Positions 46,325-55,015 of a DNA stretch of 64,000 bases are shown here, one piece after another. A model generated the notes under the pieces. It was not told the origin of the DNA. It saw only the letters and a list, made by a program, of their open reading frames with translations, and did not search any database. How positions within the stretch are numbered: position 1 is the stretch's first letter; each line of letters begins with the position of its first letter. A program made the translations under genes and the position numbers. The DNA comes from Thiocapsa bogorovii (lineage in GTDB: Bacteria > Pseudomonadota > Gammaproteobacteria > Chromatiales > Chromatiaceae): positions 186,001 to 250,000 of the forward strand of contig NZ_CP089309.1 in assembly GCF_021228795.1 (NCBI RefSeq), in the 5' to 3' direction.

Positions 46325-47101
46325 TCACTCCGCATAGATCATGGTGCGGGTCATACCGCCATCGACAACCAGGTTCTGGCCGGTGATGAACCCCGCACTC
46401 GGGCTGGCGAGGAAGCGGACCGCCGCCACGATGTCGGCAGGCTCGCCCACGCGGCCGACGGCATGCTGGGCCTGGTCGAGCGGGCGGTGGTCCGGGGCAC
46501 GCCGGTGGGCCGACTTCTGGAGGGGGCCCGTCTCGATCCAGCCGGGGCTGACGGCATTGACGCGGATCAGCGGCCCGAGACTGATCGCCGCGGCATGGGT
46601 GAAGGCCAGGAGCCCGCCCTTAGCCGCGGCATAGGCTTCACAGTGGAGCTCCGATTGTAGTGCACGGGTGGAGGCGATGTTGACAATGGCGCCCCGGCGC
46701 ACGCGCAACCGTGGGATGGCCGCGCGGGTGCAGAGGAAGGCCCCGGTCAGGTGACCGTCCAGCCAGCGCCGCCAACCCCCGAGCGAGAGCGCTTCGAGCG
46801 GGCCGCTCACCGGATCGGCGAGACCGGCGTTGTTCACCAACAGATTCAGACCGGCAGGCTCGCCCGCCCGGTCCAGCCATGTCTGGAGTGCGGCGAAGGC
46901 AGCAGCGACCGCAGTCTCCTCACCCTCGTCGGTCGCCAGCCCGAGCAATGCGGGACTCCCCAGATCGGCGGTCAGTTCGTCGATGGCTTCGGCATCGCGG
47001 TCGAGCACCACCACCAGCCACCCTTCGGCCAGGAACGATTGTGCCAGGGCGCGCCCGATACCTTGCGCACCGCCGGTGATGAGGGCGAGGGAGGCAGTCA
47101 T
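46325..47101 (-). CDS. Short-chain dehydrogenase/reductase (SDR)
   Basis: A 258-residue classical SDR. It has the cofactor motif TGGAQGIG (residues ~9-16), LVVVLDRDAEAI with an acidic residue favouring NAD(H), NNAG at ~90, and the catalytic Ser in VNIASTRALQ with Tyr and Lys in YAAAKGG (the Asn-Ser-Tyr-Lys set). NAVSPGWIETG and the C-terminal GFITGQNLVVDGGMT complete it. Substrate unknown. Its stop region overlaps nothing downstream; its ATG overlaps the stop of the preceding membrane-protein gene (ATGA, 47098-47101), so they form an operon. Confidence 0.92.
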   Translation of the reverse strand: MTASLALITGGAQGIGRALAQSFLAEGWLVVVLDRDAEAIDELTADLGSPALLGLATDEGEETAVAAAFAALQTWLDRAGEPAGLNLLVNNAGLADPVSGPLEALSLGGWRRWLDGHLTGAFLCTRAAIPRLRVRRGAIVNIASTRALQSELHCEAYAAAKGGLLAFTHAAAISLGPLIRVNAVSPGWIETGPLQKSAHRRAPDHRPLDQAQHAVGRVGEPADIVAAVRFLASPSAGFITGQNLVVDGGMTRTMIYAE

Positions 47102-47532
47102 GATCGAACGGACTCCTCGCTCCCCCGCTCACGCGCGGTGCGCGCCGCGCGGGACCTGATCCGATTCGGATACCAGGTGGTCAAGATCGCGCCGCAGACC
47201 AGCAGCACATAGCTGATGGTCTCGTACTGCCAGGGCTGGAGCAGGACGGATTCCATCTTGCCGAAGGCGAGCAGCGCGTTGAGCGTGAAGATCGTGCCCC
47301 AGGCCGAGGTTAGGATAAAGTTCATGCGCAGAAATACCGGGTCGTTCCAGAGTGACCGATCCGTGTGGGTACGGGCATAATCAAGCGTGAAGGGCTTGCG
47401 GATCAGCACGCTGAACCAGGTGGCGGTCGCGAGCATTCCGCTGGCGAGCACCCCCATGTGACGAATGGTCCAGAGGTTCTGGAAGCCAATGACGGCGATG
47501 CTCGCGAGAGAGAAGATGCATTCTATCAACAT
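47098..47532 (-). CDS. Polytopic membrane protein of unknown function
   Basis: A 144-residue integral membrane protein with four likely helices (about 1-20, 27-45, 72-95, 110-130). A conserved-looking loop KPFTLDYARTHTDRSLWNDPVF is followed by FILTSAWGTIFTLNALLAFG. The loop pattern is shared by a family of small bacterial membrane proteins near oxidoreductases, but I cannot name it securely. ATG 47532 is the first start with a membrane-protein N-terminus; the frame continues to 47724 without coding character. It is translationally coupled to the SDR gene and divergent from dcyD. Confidence 0.7.
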   Translation of the reverse strand: MLIECIFSLASIAVIGFQNLWTIRHMGVLASGMLATATWFSVLIRKPFTLDYARTHTDRSLWNDPVFLRMNFILTSAWGTIFTLNALLAFGKMESVLLQPWQYETISYVLLVCGAILTTWYPNRIRSRAARTARERGSEESVRS

Positions 47533-47675
47533 GGCGCATGGCCGGTTGGACCGGCTCGGCGGTGACCGACTGACCGGGTGAGAAACGCTCGGCACGAGCC
47601 TGGAAACCCCCGACCAAGCCATTGCATCATCGGTGCGGTCCGCGATCACGCTCTCATTCTTCGGAGAAGCACCCG

Positions 47676-48683
47676 ATGACCGCTGCATCCATTCCCCGCC
47701 TAAGCCTGGCGCACCTGCCCACACCCATCGAGCCGCTGCCGCGGCTTTCGGCCCTGCTCGGCGGTCCTCGACTCTTCATCAAACGCGACGATCAGACCGG
47801 CCTCGCGCTCGGCGGCAACAAGACCCGCAAGCTGGAGTTCCTGGTGGCCGAAGCGCAGTTGCAGGGTGCCCGAACCCTTGTCACGGCAGGCGCCTGGCAG
47901 TCCAACCACTGTCGCCAGACCGCCGCGGCGGCGGCCCGCTGCGGGATGGATTGCATCCTGGTGTTGACCGGCGAGCGCCCCGCCGAAGCGTCCGGCAATC
48001 TGCTGCTCGATCAACTTCTGGATGCGCGGATCGTTGCGACGCCCGATCGGCGCGACCGCGATCGTCTCCTGCAGGAGACCGTCGAAACCGCCGCGGCGCA
48101 GGGTCAGGCCCCATACTTGGTCCCCTACGGCGGCAGCAACCCGACCGGAGCGCTGGGCTATACCTTTGCGATGCAGGAGGTCATGGCTCAGGGGATCGAG
48201 GTCGATTGGATGGTCTTCGCCACCTCCAGCGGCGGTACCCAGGCCGGACTGGTCTTGGGGCAGCGTGTCTTCGGCTACCGCGGAACAGTGCTCGGGATCA
48301 GCATCGACGAACCGGCATCCGCGCTGAAGTCACACGCCGCTGCACTGGCGAGCGACGCAAGCGCAGCACTGGGCCCACGCATCGCCTTCGATGCCGCTGA
48401 CGTGAAGGTCGACGACCGCTACTGCGGACCCGGCTACGGTGTGATGACCGAGCTCGAGCGCGAGGCGATCCGGGTTTTCGCCCGCACCGAAGGCATCCTG
48501 CTGGATCCGGTCTACACCGGGCGCGCCGCCGGCGGTCTGCTGGATCTCATCCGCGGGGGCTTCTTCCCGCGCGATGCACGCATCCTGTTTTGGCACACGG
48601 GCGGACAGCCCGCGTTGTTTGCCGTGCCTTACCGGAACGCTCTGATCGAGTCGCATATCGCGCATGAATCGGGGACGGATTGA
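47676..48683 (+). CDS. dcyD: D-cysteine desulfhydrase / ACC deaminase-family PLP enzyme
   Basis: A 335-residue fold type II PLP enzyme. The cofactor lysine is in LGGNKTRKLEFL (~45-56). QSNHCRQTAAAAA, LVPYGGSNPTGALGY, the glycine-rich phosphate cup SSGGTQAGL and DPVYTGRAAGG follow as in D-cysteine desulfhydrase. ACC deaminase is the close alternative. D-cysteine breakdown to pyruvate, ammonia and sulfide is the likely reaction. GGAGAAG lies before ATG 47676; upstream frame to 47622 lacks it. Confidence 0.87.
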   Translation: MTAASIPRLSLAHLPTPIEPLPRLSALLGGPRLFIKRDDQTGLALGGNKTRKLEFLVAEAQLQGARTLVTAGAWQSNHCRQTAAAAARCGMDCILVLTGERPAEASGNLLLDQLLDARIVATPDRRDRDRLLQETVETAAAQGQAPYLVPYGGSNPTGALGYTFAMQEVMAQGIEVDWMVFATSSGGTQAGLVLGQRVFGYRGTVLGISIDEPASALKSHAAALASDASAALGPRIAFDAADVKVDDRYCGPGYGVMTELEREAIRVFARTEGILLDPVYTGRAAGGLLDLIRGGFFPRDARILFWHTGGQPALFAVPYRNALIESHIAHESGTD

Positions 48684-48744
48684 GAGGAGCACGCTCCCGA
48701 TCGTCGGCGACAGAGTGCTCGAACCATCCGATTCATCACACCCG

Positions 48745-49520
48745 TCACAACGTCCGATAGTCCTCCACATAGCGGTTTCCCTTACCCTGCAAGCGCCGGA
48801 TCCGCCGGTTGCGCTCGATCTCCCACGCATCGGGCGGATCGGCGTTGTTCCAGACCGCATAGAGCTTCTCGTCCTGCCGACTCAGCCGAAAGCCGTAGGT
48901 ATCGCGCATGTAGAACATGGTCCGAGCAATCTCGCCACGAACCGCGTCGGGGGGTTGAACCCGGCGTAGGATCGGATCGAAACGGATCGGGCAGTCGCCC
49001 AGACGCTGCCCGGAGCGCAGCGCGCCCCAGTTGAAGTCGGAGCGCGCCGCGTTGATCGCACCGACCGCCGGGACGAGGTGGTGCAGATCGTTGTGGGCCG
49101 TAACGAACGTCGAGTCGACGCGCTCGCAGCAGGCGCGTCACGACAGGGGGTTTCCGCCGTCGCCTCGGCACTGGAAAAAGGCGGCGGGCTCGCGCCAAAA
49201 GCGTCGATAATTGCCGAACTGGGATGCCGGGAAGACGTGCTCGGCCTCGAACCGTTGCGCGCGGCTGCTGCCGTCCAAGGCGCCGAGCCCGCATCCATCG
49301 AGATCGGCTCGACCATCGCGATCGCGCGCGGCGCATGTTCCGGCCAGGTCTGGACCAGCGACTCCGGCAGGAACGAGACCGAGCCGATGAGGGCCAGCCC
49401 GATGCCGAGGTTTCGCAGTCCGTGCAGACTGCCCAGCAGGACCGGAACGAGACGAGCGAGTCGCAAGAGCCGCGGAGATTGGCGCGGCGAAGAGCGTTTG
49501 GGAGACGGGCGACGGGGCAT
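48745..49520 (-). pseudogene. endA: Endonuclease I (EndA/DNase I-like), broken
   Basis: Translating minus-strand DNA between about 49380 and 48745 in one frame gives an EndA-like protein. GTCAARDRDGRADLDGCG corresponds to the C-G-C/D-x-x-x-C-G region, FEAEHVFPASQFG to the catalytic EWEHVVPA-type motif, and HNDLHHLVPAVGAIN to the D-M/L-H-N/H-L-x-P-A-x-G motif; then GEIARTMFYMRDTYG and SRQDEKLYAVWNNADPP to the stop at 48745. An in-frame TGA (49138-49140) interrupts it after GGNPLS, where relatives have a basic residue, so CGA to TGA is likely. The N-terminal part (MPRRPSPKRS, hydrophobic segment, 49520-49330) is in another frame, implying at least one indel. Confidence 0.75.
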
Positions 49521-49945
49521 CGGGGACGGGACATTCTTACAACGCAGCGGCCAAACACTCTAGCAAAGCGCGCCGATTGCAGGCACACCCAACCAGCCCG
49601 CAGGCACGGCAAACCTGTTCTCGCCCACCGGCGCCAGCCGGACCGGAGGGCGGCGGCGCGAGTTCTCGTTCATGCGCCAGTAATCGATCACCAGGCGGAG
49701 ATTGCGCGCCAGGCGTTGGATGGTGGCGGAGACGGTGTCGCGGGACATCCGACGCGAATGCGCCGAGCTTCTTGAAGAGATCGCACGTCGGGACGAACGG
49801 ATCGAAGTGTTGCTCGCGGCGCTCGGGGCGTGCGAGCAGGAACTGGCGGAGGAGCGGCAAGGATCATCCTCGAACCGATGGTCCTTTCCCCGATTGGCTA
49901 GGATGAACAGCGCCCTGAAACAGCTTCCGTCAGAGATCCACCTCG
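49521..49945. other. Intergenic region, possible decayed coding DNA
   Basis: Frames are open on both strands but none gives a recognisable protein. A plus-strand segment around 49745-49860 reads ELLEEIARRDERIEVLLAAL, a short coiled-coil-like piece. A minus-strand segment ends NRFAVPAGWLGVPAIGAL. Either may be a fragment of a lost gene. It lies between the endA pseudogene and the GNAT gene in a zone with mobile DNA. Confidence 0.35.
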
Positions 49946-50494
49946 ATGAACGTCGACAACCAGATTCTGATTCGCTCGGCAACATCGGCCGACCGCGATG
50001 CCATTAGCACTCTGTATCTGAGCGCCTTTTCGAAGACCGAGCGTGACCCCGTGGCCGGCTTGGCGATCGACCTGCTGTCGGAGGGCGGCGTACCGGAGAC
50101 CTGTTCTCTGGTTGCGGAGATCAGCGGCGCCATCGTCGGGCATGTCGCGTTCAGCCCGGTCTGGATGGAGAGCATCCCGAACTGGCAGGGATACCTCCTC
50201 GCGCCCCTAGCGGTAAGCCCGCCCCGCCAAAAACACGGCGTCGGCTCGTCAATCGTGCGGCACGGCATCGGCGAGCTTCAATCACGCGGCGTCCAGACCT
50301 TGTTGGTCTACGGCGATCCCGGCTACTACGGCCGTTTCGGGTTCGACGCCCGGACCGCGGAGCCTTACTGGGCGCCCTACCCGCTTCAGTATGCCTTCGG
50401 CTGGCAGGGACTGGAACTCAACGATCTAGCCCGGATCCCCGGCCCGAATACCATTCGCTGTTTGCCGGCGTTGATGACCCCCGCGCTTTGGTAG
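49946..50494 (+). CDS. GNAT-family N-acetyltransferase (YhbS-like)
   Basis: A 182-residue acetyltransferase. The GNAT core runs from ILIRSATSADRDAISTLY through LVAEISGAIVGHVAFSPV and LAPLAVSPPRQKHGVGSSIV (acetyl-CoA pyrophosphate loop, Q/R-x-x-G-x-G/S pattern) to LLVYGDPGYYGRFGFDA. The G-D-P-x-Y-Y-x-R-F-G-F motif is typical of YhbS-like proteins. Substrate unknown. An IS element lies 80 bases downstream. Confidence 0.88.
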   Translation: MNVDNQILIRSATSADRDAISTLYLSAFSKTERDPVAGLAIDLLSEGGVPETCSLVAEISGAIVGHVAFSPVWMESIPNWQGYLLAPLAVSPPRQKHGVGSSIVRHGIGELQSRGVQTLLVYGDPGYYGRFGFDARTAEPYWAPYPLQYAFGWQGLELNDLARIPGPNTIRCLPALMTPALW

Positions 50495-50574
50495 GCCGGA
50501 CCGCGTACCCGGACAACGCACATGGAAGGACTGAGCGACGACACCGTCACCGCGTTGATCACCGGGGCCATCAT

Positions 50575-52262
50575 CCTAAAAAGAGCAGTTAAACCTTGCC
50601 TCGAGTGATCCAAGCCGCTGAAATATCGGCGCAAGGAGGTCCCCATGAGCAACCCGATCCCTCACCCGCAGGGTGAACCCGAAACCACCGCATTGGTACC
50701 GCATGCCGGCCCGGTTGCGGTGGACACGTTTGGCGGGCGCGTCCACGTCGAGTGGGATGCGCAGGCGGCGGTCACCCCGCTGGGGCAGCTGCCGTTCTTC
50801 ACCGAGTTTTTGCGCCTGGGCGGGCGCTTCGATGCCTGGGTCGAGAGCTGCCCGCTGAAGCTGACCAGCCCGAACGCCCCGAGCACGCGCGACGTTCTCG
50901 GTACCGCCATCCTGGCGGTGCTGTCCGGGCATCAGCGCGATGCCCACATCAGTGCCCTGCGCGGCGACACCATCAACGCCGCCCTGCTGGGCATGGAGGC
51001 GGTGGTGAGCGAGGACTCGGTGCGCCGCAACCTCGGCAAGCTCGATGAAGCCGACGGGGTGGCCTGGTTGCAGAACCACCTGGACGCCTGCGTGGCGCCG
51101 GTGCCGGGCGTGCCCTGGATTCTCGATACCGACGTGACGGTCAAGCCGCTCTACGGGCATCAAGAGGGTGCGCTCAAGGGCTACAACCCGCACAAGCCGG
51201 GGCGCCCTTCGCACACCGACCACACCTATTTCGTCGCCGGTCTGCGTCTGATCCTGGACGTGGAGGTGCTGGACGGCAACCAAACCGCGTCCAAGTACAG
51301 CGCGCCGGGGCTGTGGGAGTTGCTCGCGCGCCTGCCGCGGGCGCACTGGCCGCTGTGCATTCGCGGCGACCGCGATTGGGGCACCCAAGCCAACATGGCA
51401 CGGGCCGAGCAGGAGGGGATCCCGTATCTGTTCAAGCTGCGCATGACCTCCAAGGTCAAGCAGACCGTCGAGCGCCTGATGCGCGATGCCGAGTGGTGCG
51501 ATGCCGGTCAAGGCTGGCAGGGGGCCGAGACGACCCTGCGTCTGTCGGGCTGGAGCCGTGCCCGGCGCGCCGTCGTGCTGCGCCGGCGCATCAAGGCCGA
51601 CCTGGCCGTCGTCGAGCAGGGTGATCCCGAGCAGCTGCGCCTGAGCTTCGCCGAGCTCACCGACGAGACGATCGTCTACGAGTACGCCGTGCTGGTGACC
51701 TCGCTGCCCCATGAGATCCTGAGCGTGGCGCAACTCTATCGCGATCGCGCCGACGCGGAGAATCCCTTCGACGAGCTCAAGAACCATTGGGGCTGGGGCG
51801 GCTTCACCACCCGCGACATCAAGCGCTGCCGCTTCATGGCGCGCATCACCGCCTTGACCTACAACTGGTGGAGCCTGTTCGTGCGCCTGGCCGACCCGAC
51901 TCGGCACACCGAGGCGATCACCAGCCGCCCGCTGCTGCTCAGCGCACCGGCACGACTGACCCGTCACGGCGGGCAGAGGCGCCTGACCATCAGCCATCCC
52001 CATGCCGAAGCCGGGTGGGTGGAGGCGACCTGCCGCGAGATCACGGCCTTCTTCAACACGCTGCGCCGAACTGCGGAGCAGTTGAGTCCCCTGCAACGCT
52101 GGTACCGGCTCCTCTCGCGGGCGCTGGTGAAGTATCTCAACGGCCGCCAATTGCAGCCGCCGGCGGTGTTACCGGCGCCGGCGTAGCCGCCGAACCGCCG
52201 GTATGTGTACTCGCCCGCGGGCCGAAAACGCTCCGCGACGGGCGCTAACTGCTCTTTTTAGG
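50575..52262 (+). mobile_element. IS1380-like insertion sequence, complete
   Basis: 1688 bp with perfect 17-bp terminal inverted repeats: CCTAAAAAGAGCAGTTA (50575-50591) and its reverse complement (52246-52262). A 5-bp direct duplication, ATCAT, flanks it at 50570-50574 and 52263-52267. It carries one full-length transposase gene. Intact ends, duplication and frame indicate recent insertion; family assignment is from transposase motifs. Confidence 0.93.
50645..52186 (+). CDS. IS1380-family-like DDE transposase
   Basis: A 513-residue transposase. The likely DDE acidic residues are in ILDTDVTVKPLYGHQEGALK, CIRGDRDWGTQ and YRDRADAENPFDELKNHWGW, the last with the Y-R-D/Q-R-x-x-x-E-N pattern of IS4-clan enzymes. 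GYNPHKPGRPSH between the first two is characteristic of the IS1380 group. It fills most of the element, starting 54 bases inside the left repeat, after AAGGAGG. Codon bias is close to the host. An older relic of a related transposase lies at 53492-53683. Confidence 0.92.
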   Translation: MSNPIPHPQGEPETTALVPHAGPVAVDTFGGRVHVEWDAQAAVTPLGQLPFFTEFLRLGGRFDAWVESCPLKLTSPNAPSTRDVLGTAILAVLSGHQRDAHISALRGDTINAALLGMEAVVSEDSVRRNLGKLDEADGVAWLQNHLDACVAPVPGVPWILDTDVTVKPLYGHQEGALKGYNPHKPGRPSHTDHTYFVAGLRLILDVEVLDGNQTASKYSAPGLWELLARLPRAHWPLCIRGDRDWGTQANMARAEQEGIPYLFKLRMTSKVKQTVERLMRDAEWCDAGQGWQGAETTLRLSGWSRARRAVVLRRRIKADLAVVEQGDPEQLRLSFAELTDETIVYEYAVLVTSLPHEILSVAQLYRDRADAENPFDELKNHWGWGGFTTRDIKRCRFMARITALTYNWWSLFVRLADPTRHTEAITSRPLLLSAPARLTRHGGQRRLTISHPHAEAGWVEATCREITAFFNTLRRTAEQLSPLQRWYRLLSRALVKYLNGRQLQPPAVLPAPA

Positions 52263-52440
52263 ATCATGGCTCTCGGCGTCGGTTTGGGAGCCTTGGTGGT
52301 GTGGCTGACCATTCGCGAGGCTCGGAACTGGCGGGCGGCACTCGGGGAAGGGTTGGACGTGCTGTTCGCACTGATCATCTGGTGGACGCTCAGACGGGTG
52401 CGAGGGGCGGCTGACGCACATAAAATCCTGTTGGGTGCCA

Positions 52441-53118
52441 TCAAAGCGGAATCCGGTCGAAGCGCGTGGCCCGCCGGTGGGCCGCAGCCGGTCCCGCGAG
52501 TCCCTCGCGCACCACCCAAACGGTTCGCCAGCCCGCCTCGCGGGCGGCGTCGAGCTCCTCGCGCACATCCGACAGGAACAGGATACGCCGGGGAGTGACG
52601 CCGATGGCCTCGGCGATACGCCGGTAGGAGCCGACCTCCCGTTTGTGTCCGGTGCGGGTGTCGAAATAGCCGGACAACAGAGGCGTCAGGTCGCCAGCGG
52701 CGGTGTGGCCGTAGATCATCCGCTGCGCTTGGACCGAGCCCGACGAGTAGATGTAGAGCCGTAGGCCCCGCGCGTGCCAGTTCCGCAGCGCCGGGGCCAC
52801 GTCCGAATAAAGAGGTGTCACCAGCTCGCCGTTGCGGTATCCCTCCTCCCAGATCAGCCCCTGTAGGGACTTCAGCGGCGTGACCTTCTGGTCGCGCTCC
52901 ATCCAATGGCACATGCGCACCACCACCGCCTCGTCGTTCCACACGCCGCCGGCCTCACGCGCCTCGTCCATGATCGCCGCCACTTCGGGCTCGTTGCGGT
53001 GCTGGCGGACGTAGTTCGGCAGGCGCTCCCGGGCGTAGGGGTACAACACGTCGGTGGCGAACGCGACTGAGGTGGTCGTACCCTCGATGTCCAGAACCAC
53101 GGCCTCGACCGGCATCAT
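52441..53118 (-). CDS. mtnC: Enolase-phosphatase MtnC (acireductone synthase)
   Basis: A 225-residue HAD-family enzyme of the methionine salvage pathway. It enolises and dephosphorylates 2,3-diketo-5-methylthiopentyl-1-phosphate. The HAD motif 1 is VVLDIEGTTTS (catalytic Asp, ~residue 9), motif 2 IYSSGSVQAQ, motif 3 near HKREVGSYRRIA, and motif 4 ILFLSDVREELDAA. The length is normal. Other mtn genes are not adjacent, though a methylthioinosine phosphorylase is at 7.4-8.2 kb. The IS-disrupted gene converges on it. Confidence 0.94.
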   Translation of the reverse strand: MMPVEAVVLDIEGTTTSVAFATDVLYPYARERLPNYVRQHRNEPEVAAIMDEAREAGGVWNDEAVVVRMCHWMERDQKVTPLKSLQGLIWEEGYRNGELVTPLYSDVAPALRNWHARGLRLYIYSSGSVQAQRMIYGHTAAGDLTPLLSGYFDTRTGHKREVGSYRRIAEAIGVTPRRILFLSDVREELDAAREAGWRTVWVVREGLAGPAAAHRRATRFDRIPL

Positions 53119-53491
53119 GTCTGCTTGCTCCTGTCGGTGGACTTATAACGCAAAGTGAGGAGTGTAAGGCCAAGTCCGGCGTCGCGGACAATATCTGCGG
53201 GGGCGCCCGGTCGGGCCGCAGCATCGGCGGCCTAGGGGACTGCGATCAGGTGGACGGCTTCCCTCGCTGCCTGAGCGCCTAACGCGATACGCTTAGCGCC
53301 GTCTGCGGCCCGCCAGGCCGCGACGTTCGCTTTCCGGCGCCTCTGCCCGACCATCGTCGGCGCGGTCAGTGACGGCATAGCGGCCGGGGCGGCCTCCCGA
53401 GACCCTGACCGGCAGCGGCAGTCATCCGCCGATTCCCGGTCCTGCCCGGACCCGGCTGTTCCGCGCCGCTCCAAAGGGGTTACCCGACCGA

Positions 53492-53683
53492 TCACGCCGC
53501 GCGGATGGAGTTGCCCAACGCCGGGGATCTCATGGGGCCATGAGGTGACCAGCACGGCCGACGGGTCGACGATCGTCTCGTCGGTGATCTCCGGGAAACC
53601 GAATGGCGTGGAATGCGCACACATAGGCATCGACGTCGGAATCGCAGTGGCACATTCAAACCTATCGACGGCTTCGTGAACAT
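53492..53683 (-). pseudogene. Relic of an IS1380-like transposase
   Basis: On the minus strand around 53500-53600 the sequence ITDETIVDPSAVLVTSWPHEI aligns by eye with LTDETIVYEYAVLVTSLPHEI of the intact transposase 2 kb away. That is the segment just before its catalytic Glu, and GVGQL continues it. Flanking sequence on both sides (53119-53491 and 53684-53691) is degenerate and holds no gene I recognise. This is an old fragment, not a second functional copy. Confidence 0.6.
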
Positions 53684-53691
53684 AGCGGCAA

Positions 53692-54822
53692 TCAGCCGTT
53701 ACCTCGGGTTTCAAGCCATCGGCGTGCCTCTTCGTCACCGGCAGCCGCCGCCTTGCGCAGCCAAACAAGCCCCGCCTCGTGCGTCGGCCCGGAGGGCTCG
53801 TGCTCGGCCATGAGTTGGCCGAGGCGGCGCTGGACCTCGATGTCCCCTGCCTCGGCGGCGTCGCTGTAATAGACGATCGCGTAGGGAATATCAGGGGCGG
53901 CGATGCAGGTTCCGGGGCGATGGGTGAGCGGGTCGTAGCGACGCGCGAGGCGGGCCGCGAAGGTGGGATCGGCGTTGGCGGCCTCGCTGTAGAGGGCATA
54001 AGCGGCTGGGCAATCGCCGCTTTGCTCGAGCTGCTCGGCGCGTTCGAAGATGGCTGCAGGCGTCGGTCCGTCGGCGAGGAAACGGCTCGCCAGGGCAATG
54101 CCGGTGAGGGCGGGATCGGATTCCGGTTGTGGTGTCGTTTCGCCCGACTGCACGGATTCCGGCTCGTCCCCTTGAACGGGCGGTCGGTCCGTGGTGGATT
54201 CGACGACTGGGGGTGAATCCGGATCCGACGGCGGCTTCTCGCCGAACCAACCGAGCCGCCAGGCGCCGAAACCGACGCCGGCCAAGAGCAGGACGGCGGC
54301 GAGTGCGAACCAAGGCCAGCGTACGGCGGGGCGCGGGGTTGGTCGGGGATCCGCATGACCCTCTAGGTCGAGCGAGAAGTCGTCGGCGTCGGAGTCGGAA
54401 TCGGCATCCTGCGTGGACTCGGCTGCGGGTCTGCGGACGCTGATGGCCTCCTCCAACGGGTCCCTCGATGCGGAACGCGGTGCGGCGGCGCCGGAGCCGA
54501 TCAGCTCACCGCGGATCCGCAGGGTTCCGGCGTCCTCGACGCCGTCGAGCCTGGCGACCACGCGCAAGGGCGCGCCGCCGACGCCGACGATGCTGTCCAC
54601 CAGGTCAGGGCCCAATGTGAGCCTGAGGCCCTCGGAAAGCGGCTCGGCCGTGAAGATGGGGTGCCAGTGCGGCGTGACCTGCCATTGGCGATCCAGTCCA
54701 AGGTAACGCCCGTCGTTGCGCTGCAGGGCGAGCGAGACCGTCTCCGGGCTCGGCCGTTCGCCTGCGATCAACAGCCGAGCGGAGCCCGGACCAACCGGGT
54801 GGAGATCGATCTTCAGGGCCAT
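53692..54822 (-). CDS. Single-pass membrane protein with Sel1/TPR-like C-terminus
   Basis: A 376-residue protein following srfC on the same strand. Residues 1-~115 form a cytoplasmic beta-rich domain (ALKIDLHPVGPGSARLLIAG, FTAEPLSEGLRLTLGPDLVD). An acidic linker precedes one membrane helix (about 169-190). A Pro/Glu/Ser-rich spacer and helical repeats of Sel1/TPR type follow (AAIFERAEQLEQSGDCPAAYALYSEAA; AGDIEVQRRLGQLMAEH; GLVWLRKAAAAGDEEARRWL). Its position at the end of the srf operon, about 190 bases after srfC, suggests it belongs to the same envelope-linked complex. Function unknown. Confidence 0.8.
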   Translation of the reverse strand: MALKIDLHPVGPGSARLLIAGERPSPETVSLALQRNDGRYLGLDRQWQVTPHWHPIFTAEPLSEGLRLTLGPDLVDSIVGVGGAPLRVVARLDGVEDAGTLRIRGELIGSGAAAPRSASRDPLEEAISVRRPAAESTQDADSDSDADDFSLDLEGHADPRPTPRPAVRWPWFALAAVLLLAGVGFGAWRLGWFGEKPPSDPDSPPVVESTTDRPPVQGDEPESVQSGETTPQPESDPALTGIALASRFLADGPTPAAIFERAEQLEQSGDCPAAYALYSEAANADPTFAARLARRYDPLTHRPGTCIAAPDIPYAIVYYSDAAEAGDIEVQRRLGQLMAEHEPSGPTHEAGLVWLRKAAAAGDEEARRWLETRGNG

Positions 54823-54915
54823 CGGGGTCTACCTGTCGTCCTTTGGGGTTTGAATGGGTTTCCGCGATCGCGCGGTCACAGTCATGTCCGTGAAAGCTTG
54901 TCCCTGACCCAGTGA

Positions 54916-54986
54916 GGGTCGGACTTGAGGCCGACTCGGCGGTACCGCCATCCTGCGGCGTCTTTGTCGGGCTGTAACCCGACCCA
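54916..54986. repeat. Pair of TCGG-palindromes between srfC and the membrane-protein gene
   Basis: GGGTCGGACTTGAGGCCGAC at 54916-54935 and GTCGGGCTGTAACCCGACCC at about 54966-54985. Both are members of the palindrome family at 23598 and 40283. They could form a hairpin between the two cistrons. Confidence 0.65.
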
Positions 54987-55015
54987 CCGGGGGGTGCGGT
55001 TTTGCGAAAATCGCC

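Larger units (their letters stand above)
50522..52598 (+). pseudogene. Small membrane-protein gene interrupted by the IS element
   Basis: Removing the IS (50575-52262) and one copy of the 5-bp target duplication joins 50522-50574 to 52268 onward in frame. The joined sequence reads MEGLSDDTVTALITGAIMAL, then GVGLGALVVWLTIREARNWR and LDVLFALIIWWTLRRVRGAA. That is a protein with two membrane helices and an arginine-rich cytoplasmic segment. The frame is open to 52598, but the last part overlaps the mtnC 3' end on the opposite strand, so the true original stop is uncertain. The gene is inactive in this copy. Function unknown. Confidence 0.7.

Noticed and set aside
49560-49985. 141-codon minus-strand frame
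   Set aside because: Only its last ~60 codons look coding-like and nothing is recognisable; kept as possible decayed DNA, not as a gene.
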